A stretch of 64,000 nucleotides of DNA from Adiantum capillus-veneris (GCA_014529385.2 CM043967.1:12363001-12427000), one strand, 5' to 3'. Positions 1 to 10,605 are shown, counted from the first letter of the stretch. A program made the numbers and translations. The notes: generated by a model from the sequence alone, not told the origin.

Positions 1-3
1 ACT

Positions 4-201
4 ATGCATGATGGAGCTGATGGTTATATTGTCTTGTGGGTGACTACCATGGGTCTATACCTTGCACTTTCTTTCAAGGGTGAATCTGGGCTTATCCTGG
101 ATTCATCTAGGTATATGTTTCAGCAGTTGGCTAACAACCCAAGGATGCAGGAGTTCTTACAGGCTCTGACACAGGTTTTCAGCCTCCTACACAGGGCATG
201 A
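4..201 (+). CDS. T1 short leader reading frame upstream of gag
   Basis: A 65-codon open frame overlaps the start of the gag frame by the four bases ATGA at 198-201. It has no motif that I recognise, and its hydrophobic start (LWVTTMGLYLALSF) could be chance. It may be the decayed N-terminus of gag, shifted by one indel, since gag proteins of this family normally begin further upstream than 198. It is listed because it fills the space between the window edge and gag. Confidence 0.3.
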   Translation: MHDGADGYIVLWVTTMGLYLALSFKGESGLILDSSRYMFQQLANNPRMQEFLQALTQVFSLLHRA

Positions 202-1016
202 CTGAGCCGTTGCAGGAAAAGGAGATTTCCAATGCGCAGAGGACTCATGATGCTCGAGGGAAAGCCCATGTGGTTGAGCAACTAGCAGTGTCCAATGATC
301 CAAAGCAACTTGCTTTAGCTGGACAGGAACCGTTTGTGAATGGTCAAGGGAGCAATGAACAGGCTATGCGTCAGACCCTTCCATTACCTAATACTTATCT
401 TGGTTATTTTGGAGGTGGTTCAGTGTTTCAAGCTATGGCTGGACCTTCCACAGGTTATATGCCAGGGAATGTGTTCGGGACAATGCAAACAGGCATGGGT
501 AACCCTATGTATGCGAACATGGGTGTCCAACTACGTTTTCAGGGTGCCTATGGGCAGTTTCGAGTGCCTGGAACACAATTTGGTATGCCTGGTTTTTCGC
601 AGCCATACGTACAAAATGCAGATATGATAGGTAAAACAGTTGATGCGAGTGTTGGAATGAACACTCATGGAGCACCACTGTTACAGGTACCTGTTTATGA
701 TAATGTGGCTCCTTTGAGTCAGCCTAAGGATTACAAGGAAGGTGGGCAGGGAGTGAAGTTTGAAACTTTCAGAGGAATTGAGGACCAATAGAAGGCTTTG
801 ACCTTCATACAGCAGTTTGATGCAGCTTATGCTGGAGGAAACTTCACGGAATCTTCAAAGATACGCAAGGCTGCCACTTTCGTGAAAGGGAATGTGCTCC
901 AGTGGTGGACCGCATTGTTGAACCAGGGTCAGGCCCCAACAACGTGGGTCCAATTCAAACAGCTTTTTGCGCCTGCATGGTTGACAAAAACTTTTGAAAT
1001 GGATGTGATGACATAA
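198..1016 (+). pseudogene. T1 gag, capsid part (two in-frame stops)
   Basis: The frame runs 198-791 (Met/Gly/Gln-rich, low complexity) and, after a TAG at 789-791, 798-1016, after which a TAA at 1014-1016 interrupts it again. The part from 798 reads like the retrotransposon gag capsid domain: a stretch around AATFVKGNVLQWWTALL followed by TTWVQFKQLF matches the usual pattern in which a Trp-rich helix precedes W-x-x-F. Gag forms the cytoplasmic virus-like particle that packages element RNA. The Gly/Met-rich N-terminal 190 residues are unlike the rest and may be a disordered leader. Both stops are single-codon changes. Confidence 0.8.
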
Positions 1017-1025
1017 TGGCACGAG

Positions 1026-2390
1026 TTGAATGCTAAACAGTGTGCGAATCTGGCGGAGTACAATAAACGGTTTTGGGCCGCACTGTTACCAGTCATCTCT
1101 TGCATGTTTGTGCCTTCGTCAGAACAAATTGAGAAGTACTGTTGCGGATTGCCCAAGAAAATCAGGGACTACTGCACAAAGACTACTATCATGAATATGT
1201 TTCAGTTGATAGAGAATGCAAGAGTGGCCAATAATCTGTCGAAGGGAGATTCCGATGGATTTAATAGCCACAAGAAAGGGTCCCAGGGCAAACAGTTTTC
1301 AGCCAAGGGCAATGTTGCAGCAAAGCCTTCTGAATCTCCTGCAAAGAATCCCTCCACTGAAGAAGCTGATACGTCCAAGAAGCAGTCTAAATCTTCTTCG
1401 GAACGAGGACAAGGACAAAAAAGGCATTTTTCTGGCAAAACTTTTCAAGAAAGGAAAGCTCTTAGGGAGGCCAAGAAATGCTACATTTGTGAACAGGAAG
1501 GACACTTTGCAAATGAGTGCCCACAGAAGAAGTCACATGATAAGGATGACAAGTCAGAGCATAAAGGGAAGAAGCCAAAGCCGAGTGCAGGACTTGTTCC
1601 AGATTTGGTTGGAGACCAGCCAAACACAGATGCCACGGAGCTGTGTAGAGCTTGGGGCAAAGTTAGAGACCAGACAGTGCTGGTTTTCTTTGATCCAGGA
1701 GCCCGTGCAAATTTCATATCACCAGAATTGGCATCAAAGTTGGGCATTCGTGCAGAGGAGATGGGTATGACAGGGGAAGCAGGTTTGGCATGCCCAGGTC
1801 ATTCAGAGCCTGTTACTCCCATTTTGGGAAAGCTTCGTTTGCACATTCAGAGCTATCTCGATGCGGAAGAATTTCATATTATGCCACTGGAGGGCTGTGA
1901 TGTGTTACTGGGTATCCCATGGTGTTACAGGTTGCATGCTATGGTGGATACTTACAACAAAAAGATTACCCTTGTACATAGAGGAAAGGCTCATGTCCTT
2001 GATGTAAAGCTTAAAGGCGAGTCTGTTCCAGTTGTTTCTGCTTCTGCTATTTCATATGTAATAAAGAATCATCTTTCTGCGTACTTGATCTTTGCAAAAG
2101 AAGTACCTCAAGTTGTATCTAATTTGTCTACCTTAGATAAAGACAGGTCAACTTTTTTGAGTGGTTTCAGTGATTGTTTTTCGGACTCTTTGCCAGGGGA
2201 GTTACCTCCCGAGAGACCTGAGGATCATACTATAGATCTTGTGCCAGGTTCTAGTCCACCGAATAGACCACCATATAGGGTTAGTGCAGCCCAACAGAAA
2301 GAGATTATGTGTCAGGTCAACGAGCTTTTAGAGAAGGGGCTGATTCAGCCCAGTTCATCCCCTTTTTGTTCGCCTGTACTCTTAGTGTAG
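1026..2390 (+). pseudogene. T1 gag C-terminus, nucleocapsid zinc knuckle, protease and start of RT
   Basis: The same frame continues for 454 codons. A CCHC knuckle (CYICEQEGHFANEC, C-x2-C-x4-H-x4-C) lies at 1479-1520 after a Lys/Ser-rich linker; in the family it binds element RNA. The aspartic protease follows with the active-site region VLVFFDPGARANFIS (Asp codon at 1692). The usual Asp-Ser/Thr-Gly is Asp-Pro-Gly here, a single-base type change that should disable cleavage. A second protease strand, CDVLLGIPW, is present near 1895-1920. From about 2205 the PERPEDHTIDLVPG and PPYRVS stretches begin the RT domain. The frame ends at a TAG (2388-2390) just after SPVLLV, where the RT would read on with KKDGSWRMC. 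Confidence 0.9.
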
Positions 2391-2411
2391 AAGAAGGATG
2401 GTTCATGGCGC

Positions 2412-2867
2412 ATGTGCATTGACTATCGCGCCTTGAATAAGAATACTATCAAGAACAGGTGCCCCATACCGAGGATAGATGACATTCTTGATCGGCTTGA
2501 GGGAGCATCATTGTTTACAAGAATAGACCTAAAGAGCGGGTATCATCAGATATGCATTAGACCAGAAGATGTCCATAAGACTGCGTTCAGGACAACATTT
2601 GGTCTCTATGAGTTTCTTGTCATGCCATTTGGTCTCACAAATGCTCCCGCCACATTTAATAGAATGATGGACAGAATTTTTAGACCACATAGAAACTTCG
2701 TGGGTACCTTCTTTGATGACATGATTGTCTACTCAAAGTCTGAAGAGGAGCATAGGGATCACTTGACCGCAATTTTCAATGAGCTACGCAAGAACAGGCT
2801 ACTCATTAATGCGAAGAAGAGTGAGTTCTTTTTGCAAGAGATTCGCTTCCTTGGGCACATTGTTTGA
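2412..2867 (+). pseudogene. T1 reverse transcriptase core
   Basis: Continuing in frame with gag, these 151 codons hold the RT palm and fingers: [15 protein letters not shown], motif A ([12 protein letters not shown], catalytic Asp), [12 protein letters not shown], and motif C as FFDDMIVYSK, where the two catalytic Asp residues are kept in an FxDD form common to gypsy elements. The enzyme copies element RNA to DNA inside the particle. The frame stops at a TGA (2865-2867) directly after LGHIV; the wording continues in the next open stretch with no frame change, so a single nonsense mutation separates RT from RNase H. Confidence 0.92.
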
Positions 2868-2882
2868 AAGGATGGGGTACGC

Positions 2883-4586
2883 ATGGATCCTGCCGAAGTG
2901 GAAGCAATTAGGTCATGGCCAGACTTGAAGTCCGTACATGACATTCGAAGCTTTCTAGGCTTATGTTCCTACTACAGGAGGTTCATCCGAAATTTTGCTG
3001 AGATTGCTTCTCCACTCCATGCACTGCAAGGAAAAGGAGTTACTTTCAAGTGGACAGCCAAGGAAATTTTAGCGTTCAAACACTTGAAAGAGAAGCTGAC
3101 TTCAGATCCGGTAATCATTTTGCCAGATCTTTCCAAACCTTTTGTGGTTCAATGTGATGCGTGTGGCCATAGTCTTGGTGCAGTTCTAATGCAGAATGGC
3201 CGAGTAGTCGCATATGAGAACATAATTCTTTTGAAGACTGAAAGAAACTTGCAAGTTTATGAGAAACAATTGCTGGCAGTAATTCATGCTTTCACTAGTT
3301 GGAAACACTATCTGCTAGGGGCTGATTTTGTTGTCCAAACGGATCATCAAACCTTGCAATATTTTCTCACACAGACGAAGTTGTCTCAGAAGCACATGCG
3401 ATGGTCAATGTTCCATTTTCAGATTGTGCATGTGCAAGGGAAAAAGAACGTGGTGGCTGATGCGTTGTCACGAAAGTCCCAAATTTCAGCAGTGTCAATT
3501 CCGTACCATTGTGAACTAGACGAAATGAAGACACAATATGCTGAAGATTCAGATTTTGCAAGGATCTATGACCAGCTTGTTGATATGCAACATCATGAGC
3601 ACTATATGCTTAAGAATGACTTTCTCATGAGGCATGGAAAGTTATGCGTTACTAAACAGTTACGACCAAAGATTTTGATGGAAAGTCACGCTCCACCTTA
3701 TGCTGGGCATTGTGGAATTGATGCAATAGTAAAAGGGGTTGAGGCATTCTTCTATTGGCCAGCTTTGCGTCAAGATGTGGACACATTTGTAAGATCATGC
3801 TTAGTATGCCAAAAAGTTAAATTTGACAGACAAAAGCAACCAGGATTGTTGCAGCCATTGCCGATCCCTGATAGGCCATGGGAAAGGATAGCAATGGACT
3901 TTATCTTTGATCTTCCAAGGACGCAAACAGGCAATGATGGGATTTGGACTATCATTTGTAGGTTCAGTAAGCAGGCCCATTTCATTCCTGTGAGGAAGAA
4001 GATAAAGCTAGAACACATGGTCAAGATATTCATGAGCAATATCTTTAAATATCATGGGATGCCTCAGTCAATTGTTAGTGACAGGGATCCACGTATGACG
4101 AGTCTTTTTTGGAAGGCATTGTTTGAGAACATGGGCACTACACTAAAGTTCTCTTCTTCGTTTCATCCGCAAACTGATGGACAGTCAGAAGAGGCAAATT
4201 CTACTGTCTTGGACCTGCTCAAATGTTATGTCTCAGAGCACAAGGCAACTTGGGAACACCATCTTCCATTGGTTGAATATGCTTACAATAACACTGTGCA
4301 TACATCAACAGGTAAGGCACCATTTGAGATAGTGGAAGGAGGGAGGAAAGTCCCGCCCATTTTGCAGACTAAGGACAAGATATTTGAGGCAGACAAGTAT
4401 GTGCAAGATATGGATGAAACATACAGGAAGATAAAGATTGCTTTTGAGAAGACTCAGGCTAAGCAAAAGAAAGCTGCTGATCGTCACCGTCGTGAACTTG
4501 TATTTTCACTTGGTGATTGGGTACTTTTGCGCTTTGAAAAGGCCAGGTTTAAGGAAAAGGAAAGGCAAGGAACGCTTGTTTCCTAA
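2883..4586 (+). pseudogene. T1 RT thumb, RNase H and integrase
   Basis: After the RT connection ([17 protein letters not shown]) comes RNase H with its acidic residues in VVQCDACGHSLGAVL, YEKQLLAVIHA, VQTDHQTL and [11 protein letters not shown]. The integrase has an N-terminal zinc finger (His pair in APPYAGHCG, CxxC in SCLVCQKVK), and a core with Asp in AMDFIFDLP, Asp in SIVSDRDPRM and Glu in TDGQSEEAN. All three catalytic residues are present. The frame is then lost in a purine-rich run (about 4550-4580), and the C-terminal part continues in frame +1. This is the longest intact stretch of the element. Confidence 0.93.
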
Positions 4587-4971
4587 ACTCAATATGCGAT
4601 ATTGTGGTCCTTTTCAGATTTTAGAAAAGATCAGCGATGTAGCTTCCAGGTTAAAGCTACCAGAAGGCTGGAAAATACATAATGCTTTTCATGTCAGCCT
4701 TCTAAGGCCCTTTGTTGGTGATGTGCCAGAGAATATGCTTGATGAGGAACAACCCGAGGTGGAACAATTGGATGGAATCCATGTTCTTCAACAAATATTG
4801 ACACATAAAGAAAGAAAGGTTAGAGGAAAGGTTGCAAGAGGCTATTTGGTGAAGTTCAAGAACTATCCATTATTAGATGCCAAATGGATGGAAGAGTCTG
4901 AAATGATTGATTCACCTCAGCTATTGCAATTGTATCTTGAAGCCTTTCAGATGGAACCCACAGTGACTTGA
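4438..4971 (+). pseudogene. T1 integrase C-terminal domain with chromodomain-like tail
   Basis: The first 40 codons overlap the previous frame out of phase; real homology starts near 4565 with ERLFPKLNMRYCGPF, the GPF-type integrase C-terminal SH3-like region, then HNAFHVSLLRPF. The tail around ARGYLVKFKNYPLLDAKWM has the Y-L-V-K-F/W-x-x-x-P-x-x-x-x-x-W spacing of the chromodomain that steers chromoviruses into chromatin. The same wording recurs on the minus strand at 24.1-24.6 kb, so two related elements lie in this window. The ORF ends naturally at 4971. Confidence 0.88.
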
Positions 4972-5267
4972 TGCAGCCTTTTTGGAGCAAGGCAAGAGCA
5001 TGGTTCATGATGCTCAAGAGAGTAGTTAAGCAATTGTATCTACTCTTTCCATACAGAATTGGGCTAGAGAAGTTTGTGCTCAACAGTACACTAGAAGACT
5101 TCTATGCTTGATATATGTGTCGTAGCCAGGTTGGTGGGATTGTTTAATCGTCCAACGCTACATTTCCGGAAGTATGTATATCTTGGATTCCCATCATAGA
5201 ATATATGTGATATCAGGAGATATCCGCATGTATTATTGGCATGCAAGCGAGGTCGCTTGCAGTATTT

Positions 5268-5280
5268 CAAGGGTGGGGTG
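5268..5280 (+). promoter_or_regulatory. T1 polypurine tract
   Basis: CAAGGGTGGGGTG lies directly against the first base of the proposed LTR (TGTCACC at 5281). A purine-rich run at this place primes plus-strand DNA synthesis. The related element at 23.6 kb has the equivalent TTCAAGAGGGGAGTA next to TGTCAAAA, which supports both the tract and the LTR edge. Confidence 0.75.
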
Positions 5281-6601
5281 TGTCACCAGGAGGTGTATTT
5301 TTCCTGTTGCCTTTCGTAAATAAGTATTAGATATTTTTATTTATTTTTACTTGTTTTTCCCGGAACCCTTGAAAAGGTGGAAGTGGACATTGCATGGCCA
5401 GTGTGAAACAGCTGCGGTCGAATAGGTTTCTCACATCGGGAGTCTGGGTCGGTCAGTCTGGGACTGGTCGGGCCAGTTAGCATTGAACTCTGATGAGTAT
5501 GGAAGCTCGTGTGCGCCAAATTGGAATTTGGGCCACTCGTCAAGTCACTGACAACTTTATAAGTTGAAGGGGCTAGTAAATTAACCCACATTGTAGATGT
5601 TGGTCAAATGGTAGTCTTCAATGATGGTCAGGAGACTGATAGGGACGCCATGGAAGCATCTCCTAAAATTTAGGGAACTGCTATTTTTGACCGGAAAATG
5701 TGTTCGCGTCATTAGCTCGAGAATGTCGTGGGGAACATTTCTTAACTCTATGGCTCAGTCAACTGACGTGTAGATTGAGATCTTTTTAGCCGAGTCTGCC
5801 AAAGTCGGAAACTGGGCGACGTGTCGCGCTGTGAGCAAATCTGCCACTCTGGGAGAAGGGGGCGAGTTGTTTATGAGCATTTGGGGCGCCATTTTCAGCT
5901 TTCAGGTGGATTGTAGCAGGTATAGAAGCTATGGAATGCTTTCCTTGCCCTCTATGCACAGTATGGTGACGGGAGTGATGCCCCGCACGCTACATACTGC
6001 TCTCTTTCTCCCCTATGTACAGTATGTTATGCCCCACTAATGGGCTTCTCATTTGACCTATGTACAGGTGTGGGGAAATATGATTTCATGCCGAGGCCAG
6101 AGCCTCTTTGCACAGGAACCGGTGTAGCTAGCTGCTGCACCAAAGGAGGTCCACGAGAGGGTGATAACCTCTCGATTGCGCAGTAAATTCAGCACTGTTT
6201 GCTTGCTGTTTTTTACTCTGTTTTGTGCCCAGGATGCTTCCAGAATCAATGGGCACCAAGCCCAAGGTGCAGGGAACAGTGTATGGACCGTCCGTTGCCC
6301 AAATCAGGTCAAAAACAGGACTAAACCAGAAATTGCAGCGACCTGAAATTTACTGTTTTGTGCTCCCGACTGAGGGATAACGCCAGTGGGATAGAGTGCT
6401 GAGCTTGGAAACTGATTCGGATTAATTTTGGTACGGTTATGTTGCCGAAATTTTGCCGAATCTGGAGCGTACTAGCTGGATGCAGGTGTTATCTTTCAAG
6501 GACTCTCTTTTTGTAATTCCCTCTCTCTAAATTAAAGAAATACCGAAAGGGGCGGCAGTCTTTGGGACCTACAGGGTGTCGGTCTCGTGTGCGCAGTGAC
6601 A
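5281..6601 (+). repeat. T1 3' LTR
   Basis: The LTR is predicted from the polypurine tract on its left and from matching inverted ends: TGTCAC at 5281-5286 and GTGACA at 6596-6601, giving 1321 bp. No second copy is inside the window, so the right edge rests on the inverted ends alone. A TAAATTAAAG stretch near 6527-6537 could serve polyadenylation. If correct, the target duplication next to it would be TTCTA (6602-6606). No coding sequence was recognised in the LTR; the short open frames at 5.3-6.3 kb have no family resemblance. Confidence 0.7.
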
Positions 6602-6719
6602 TTCTAGTCGCTGGACGCAACTGTGTTCTCTTCCCTTCTCAGTGCTCTGTGTAAAGTTAACAGGTAATTGAAATAGTACCGCCCTATACGTTGTATAGGC
6701 CGGTTATAGACCCAGCTAC

Positions 6720-7080
6720 ATGGACACACATATGTCTCATGGTCTGCGGTGTGTCATTGGTCAGATACGCACATCCTCACATCAACTGGAGATTGAGACT
6801 GGTAGATTCAGACGGATACTAGTAGACAGCAGGATATGCCGCTTATGCCAGCTAGAGCCAGAGACAGAGCTACATTACATATGTCTTCACAGTGTACTAT
6901 GAGATACGGGGCCGTTTCCACTGCTTATTCAGAGAGGGTTTCGGTCCTTTCTCTAAGGTCATGAGTTATGGATCAAAGATGTCTTGGGCTATATCTACTT
7001 TAGTTACTCAGATATAGAGACACTTTACTGAGGAAAGATAGAGAGAGAGAGTCCCAGAGACAGATTACAGATTTCTTTTG
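6720..7080 (+). pseudogene. LINE 3' end, C-terminal zinc-binding region
   Basis: The frame from 6720 contains SSHQLEIETGRFRRIL followed by RICRLCQLEPETELHYIC, the Cys-x2-Cys ... His ... Cys region found at the C-terminus of many LINE ORF2 proteins. The reading carries on past the TGA at 6900 after a shift, with YEIRGRFHCLFREGFGPF near 6897-6950. Only this last part of a LINE is present; the 5' part is missing, as expected for 5'-truncated retrotransposition. About 340 bp of 3' non-coding sequence lead into the (CT)n tract at 7419. Confidence 0.72.
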
Positions 7081-7415
7081 ACTAGATATGGGACAGCAAG
7101 AGGAGCAGCCATCACTGCAGAGCTCGGCCCACACTCATTCGACCACTACCGGCACTCTCATCGACCGAGCATTGGAGCTACGGAGACCTAGATAGCCACG
7201 ATTGAGTAGAGGGGCTACACTGCATCGATAGAGACTACAGCAGAGGATTCGAGACATACTCTCTCGACATCCAAAGTGCAGATGAGGATGGATTCTAGTA
7301 GTAGTGTTTTTGTTCTAGTTCTTTTTTGTACCCAGACATGGTATCAGATTCACTATTTTGTAACAATTTGGACTCATAGGTTATTTTGGCCTTTTGAAAA
7401 CGTTAATATAACATT

Positions 7416-7418
<3 letters not shown>

Positions 7419-7477
<59 letters not shown>
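7419..7477 (+). repeat. (CT)n microsatellite
   Basis: About 29 CT units follow the LINE 3' end without an obvious A tail. The sequence just before (AACGTTAATATAACATTTCAT) is AT-rich. It may be the tail of the retrotransposed LINE copy. Confidence 0.95.
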
Positions 7478-7479
<2 letters not shown>

Positions 7480-7607
7480 TTCTAGGACAAGCGATGCGGT
7501 TCGCCTCAAGCAGGGTGGTTGCTTAGCCGAGGACCTCTCTGCAGATGGACCTGTAGTGATTCGATACACATGAATGATGGACCGACTAGACAATAGCAAA
7601 GACTCAG

Positions 7608-8640
7608 ATGCATATCAAGCCCCACCCAAAGCAAAGGCTACATTTAGGGGGGGAAAATGGGGATAGCACATTGTCACCCGGTTCTCTCAAAGCAGGGAAA
7701 GTATCCAAGGTAAAGGATGACCTAATATTTGATAAGGTACAAGTGATGATTAAGACGGAGTTGAACCTTATGAGGGGAGACATGAAGAAAGAGATGTATG
7801 CAGTTGTGAAGAATTATAGAAATGCTATGTATGCATATATGAGGAAAGAGCTAGATAGAGATGCTTGAGGGCAGAGGTGCAGGTAATGGAAGCAGTGTTG
7901 CCAAAAAGGTTAGATGATGATATTGCTACTAGTGAGTCATGGAAATCAGATATCTAAAAATGTATAAGTGCAAAAGATACATTGATTAAGGGAGAACTGG
8001 AAGCTTGTAAAAGTATTCATGGAAAGGAGGGAGAAATTCAGCCCTCAGTGATTAAGGAGCTCAAGAAGATCAAAGAACAAGAGAAAAATCTCCGAGAAGA
8101 GGAAGAGCAGAAGTCGAGAACAAATTCATCATGGGTGGATGTCCTCACCAAACGCAAAAGAAGGTTGTTGAAGCTGAAGAGTGGCTTGCGATGAAGGGAA
8201 AAGCCAAGATGGCTAAGGCTACACCGACAACCACCATTATCAATATGACCATTGAGGAAGAGCAGGAAGGGAGACTCGTGGGCTTTACAAGACTTAAGGA
8301 CATCGGAAATGTGGAAGAAGTAAAAGAACTCTTGAAACACATGGACATTTCTAAAGCCACACACACAGGTGCATGGAGAGTGGGGAAGAAAGGAAACAGT
8401 GGGGAAGGAAGTTTTAAGGAAAGAGCACTCATTTTACGTTTTGCTATTGTGGAAACTAGGAGAAAGTTCTTGAAGAAGAAAGTAACTTTTAAAAAATTGG
8501 GATATTCCTAGCCGATGACCTCACTTTTGCGCAAATTGCACACATGCAAGACCTGATGCCAGAAATCAAGGCCGCGACGGAGAAGGAAAAAATTTCTTTC
8601 TATAGAGGGAGGAAAGTGGTGATCTTGGAAAGACGCACTA
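7608..8640 (+). pseudogene. LINE ORF1 protein (coiled coil plus RNA-binding C-terminus), frameshifted
   Basis: The reading begins at ATG 7608 and moves through three frames: 7608-7868, about 7982-8170, and 8131-8511, then a further shift to about 8640. The middle is rich in Lys/Glu with heptad-like spacing (KELKKIKEQEKNLREEEEQ), a probable coiled coil for trimerisation. The C-terminal part has EVKELLKHMDISKATHTGAW and RALILRFAIVETRRKFLKKK, resembling the RRM-like domain of L1-type ORF1 proteins, and ends with a DDLTFAQIAHMQDLMPEI stretch (near 8513-8570) typical of the C-terminal domain. ORF1 protein coats LINE RNA. Assignment rests on motif order and on the endonuclease that follows. Confidence 0.7.
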
Positions 8641-8674
8641 TATGACGGTGCAAGATCTATCGGACCAGCCTTAA

Positions 8675-10040
8675 AATGGTAGTATGGAATTGTAATGGGT
8701 CAATCAAGCTAGATGTGATTGCATTTGAGGATAGCTTCATGGGAAGAGATATTATTTTGGTAGATCTGAGACACATCAAACTCCCAGTGTCGCACTTCCT
8801 AGAGTGACGGGATACCATTGGGAGACCACTTGTAGACAGGAGGTGAGATCAAAGCATAGAGTGCGTGGGTCAGGAGGCGTGGCGGTTGTATTGAAGGAAG
8901 AGTTGCACCCTCTCATTCATATCGTTTGGAGAGATGAGCATGCTAGATTTATGTGGTTCAAGGTGAGAGCAGAGACGGGGAGGCCATTTATATTGCAATA
9001 TGCTACTTCCTCCTGAGCACATCTCTCTATGCATCGCCCAAGGGGCAGTCACCATACTTGATTTTAGAAGAGGACATATGAGAGTTCTCTAGGGATGGGG
9101 ATGTCATTCTCCTACGGGACTTCAATGCTAGGATGGGCCACTCTTAAACAACCTTCTATGATACCTTGGAGATGTTAAGAGCATAGTTACCTGGAACGGG
9201 ATTTCGGAACGGGGAACTGCAACGGGCATGAAACGCCATTCCTTGTTATGGATACTCACGTTTCAAACACGCAACGGGGATTCGGAACGGGAAGGTGGAA
9301 TGGGAACGGGGAACGGAGACCTGAAAATGGCCATTCGTTAAGAGAGCTGGATGTCAGTGATTTGGGATTAGCCAGGTGCTCACATGATGTGGTGCATAAT
9401 GAGTATGCGAGATATTTGACAAACATGGGGACTCCACATGGACTCGCCATCTTGGACTACAGAGATTCAAGCAGCAAATGGGTTCACTTGTTTTCCTCAC
9501 AGACATGGGGCTAGCACAATGGACTATGTTATGGCTCAACCCAGTTATATACAATTTATTTAGGATTTTACAGTCAGCATTCTAGTTTAGTACAGCTTCG
9601 TTGGCCCATACACTTACGCATACTTGATACACTTTTACATCAGAGACTGACTCTGTCTGCATGGATAGTATTTACAAATGCTTGGTCACTGATGTCAGAG
9701 GAGCCGAGGCACCCATTACAAGAGCTTACCCATATATTGACAGAGACTCTACATGATGCAGTAGTAGAAGCATACCCACACACCAACCTAGGCGCAAACG
9801 ACGTTCTGGGAGTATGCCCTAGAACAATTGGTATGATGATGAGTGTAGAGAGACGAGAGCCACACTCTAAAGAGAGGTGCTCATGGGAGCCATTACTCAT
9901 AGACAGTCACAGATAGCCTTCCGATGCCTAGTGCGACGGAAGAAGAGGACTTACCTTGCTTAGTTAGAGGAGGAGGTGTACAAGCTATTCCTTAGTTAAG
10001 ACTCAGGCGAGGCATGGAGATTTTTTTATGAGCATCCCCG
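8675..10040 (+). pseudogene. LINE ORF2: endonuclease and linker, truncated at 10040
   Basis: Starting with MVVWNCNGSIKLDVIAF (about 8676), the text follows an APE-type endonuclease: DIILVDLRH, GGVAVVLKEEL (8874 on), ARFMWFKV, then RDGDVILLRDFNARMG near 9097-9140, the place of the usual G-D-F-N. After the inserted DNA at 9182-9336 it resumes with ELDVSDLGLARCSHD, and STMDYVMAQPS near 9512-9545 marks the end of the nuclease. The linker before RT (WYDDECRETRATLKREV-like wording at 9830-9880, HRQSQIAFRCLVRRKKRTYLA at about 9900-9960) reads up to EAWRFFYEHP and is cut exactly where an LTR begins at 10041. Several stops and shifts make it inactive. RT is missing. Confidence 0.78.
9182..9336. mobile_element. 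155-bp non-autonomous insertion with 8-bp target duplication (hAT-like size)
   Basis: The bases GTTAAGAG occur at 9174-9181 and again at 9337-9344, flanking DNA that does not belong to the LINE endonuclease. Removing the insert and one repeat copy joins the endonuclease reading frame exactly. The insert starts CATAGTTACC, ends GGCCATTC and is full of GGAACGGG words (about 9190-9215 and 9285-9316). An 8-bp duplication is characteristic of hAT transposons. The terminal inverted repeats are not convincing, so the superfamily is uncertain; the insertion itself is well supported. Confidence 0.8.
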
Positions 10041-10605
10041 TGTAACAAACTTGGACACTCCAAGTCAAGATTCTTCCACAACACAACAGAGATACACTTC
10101 AAAACAATCCACAATTCACAGTTCACAATTGATTTGACACGGCCTAGTGGAGTTCCGTGCCTAGAGATATTGGCCCCAAAGACTGGCGCCCCTTTCGGTA
10201 TTTCTTTTTGTATTAAATCTGTGCTCAAAGTACAAGAGAGTGGGAGGGTCTCACTCTCAGACTCTACATCCAAATGCTCTGCAAAGTGGGAGCCCTGCCC
10301 ACACCTATAAAGGTTTACAAGGGATGCTAAAAGCAAAGCCCCAAAAGCTACCCACTTTTAAAAGAGGCTTAAAATAAAGCAAGTATCAAAAAGATTTCTC
10401 TCAAAAGCCTTGCGTAGGAAATTGCGTAGAGCAAAAAGCTGGATTTCGTACGCATTTGCCACGTCAGCAGTTTCGTACGATTGTGCCCGCATTTTGCGCC
10501 GTGAATTCCGGAAGTGCCACGTCAGCTTTGCAAAGCGTTTTACGGGATTCTGCAGCAGCCAGCGGTGTGTGTGTATCTGGGCTGCCACGTCACTGGTTTG
10601 TGAAA
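10041..10605 (-). repeat. Chromovirus LTR (copy 1 of the TGTAAYARACTTGG family)
   Basis: The left edge TGTAACAAACTTGGACACTCC matches the left edge of a second LTR at 23176 (TGTAATAGACTTGGACACTCC). On the right, TACCCCCCTCTTGAA (10606-10620) matches the reverse-complement polypurine tract at 23600-23614. The LTR thus belongs to a minus-strand element and spans 565 bp. Its left edge sits at the point where the LINE reading frame breaks off, so the element inserted into the LINE; the adjacent CCCCG (10036-10040) would be one copy of the target duplication. Its own internal region survives only to about 10715. Confidence 0.75.

Larger units (their letters stand above)
1..6601 (+). mobile_element. 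Ty3/gypsy chromovirus T1, 5' end outside window
   Basis: Gag, protease, reverse transcriptase, RNase H, integrase and a chromodomain-like tail follow each other on the + strand, the gypsy order, and are followed by a polypurine tract and an LTR. Nearly the whole polyprotein from 198 to about 4560 stays in one frame, interrupted by four single stop codons (789, 1014, 2388, 2865), and then shifts frame once near 4555-4580. The element is therefore recognisable from end to end but cannot make a full polyprotein. The 5' LTR and primer binding site would lie upstream of base 1. The family call comes from the motifs listed in the entries below; the lineage within chromoviruses is not resolved. Confidence 0.93.

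Noticed and set aside
789-2867. Possibility that the four in-frame stops of T1 are programmed readthrough sites
   Set aside because: They fall at unrelated positions (within gag and within RT), use three different stop codons, and T1 also has a frameshift; decay is simpler.
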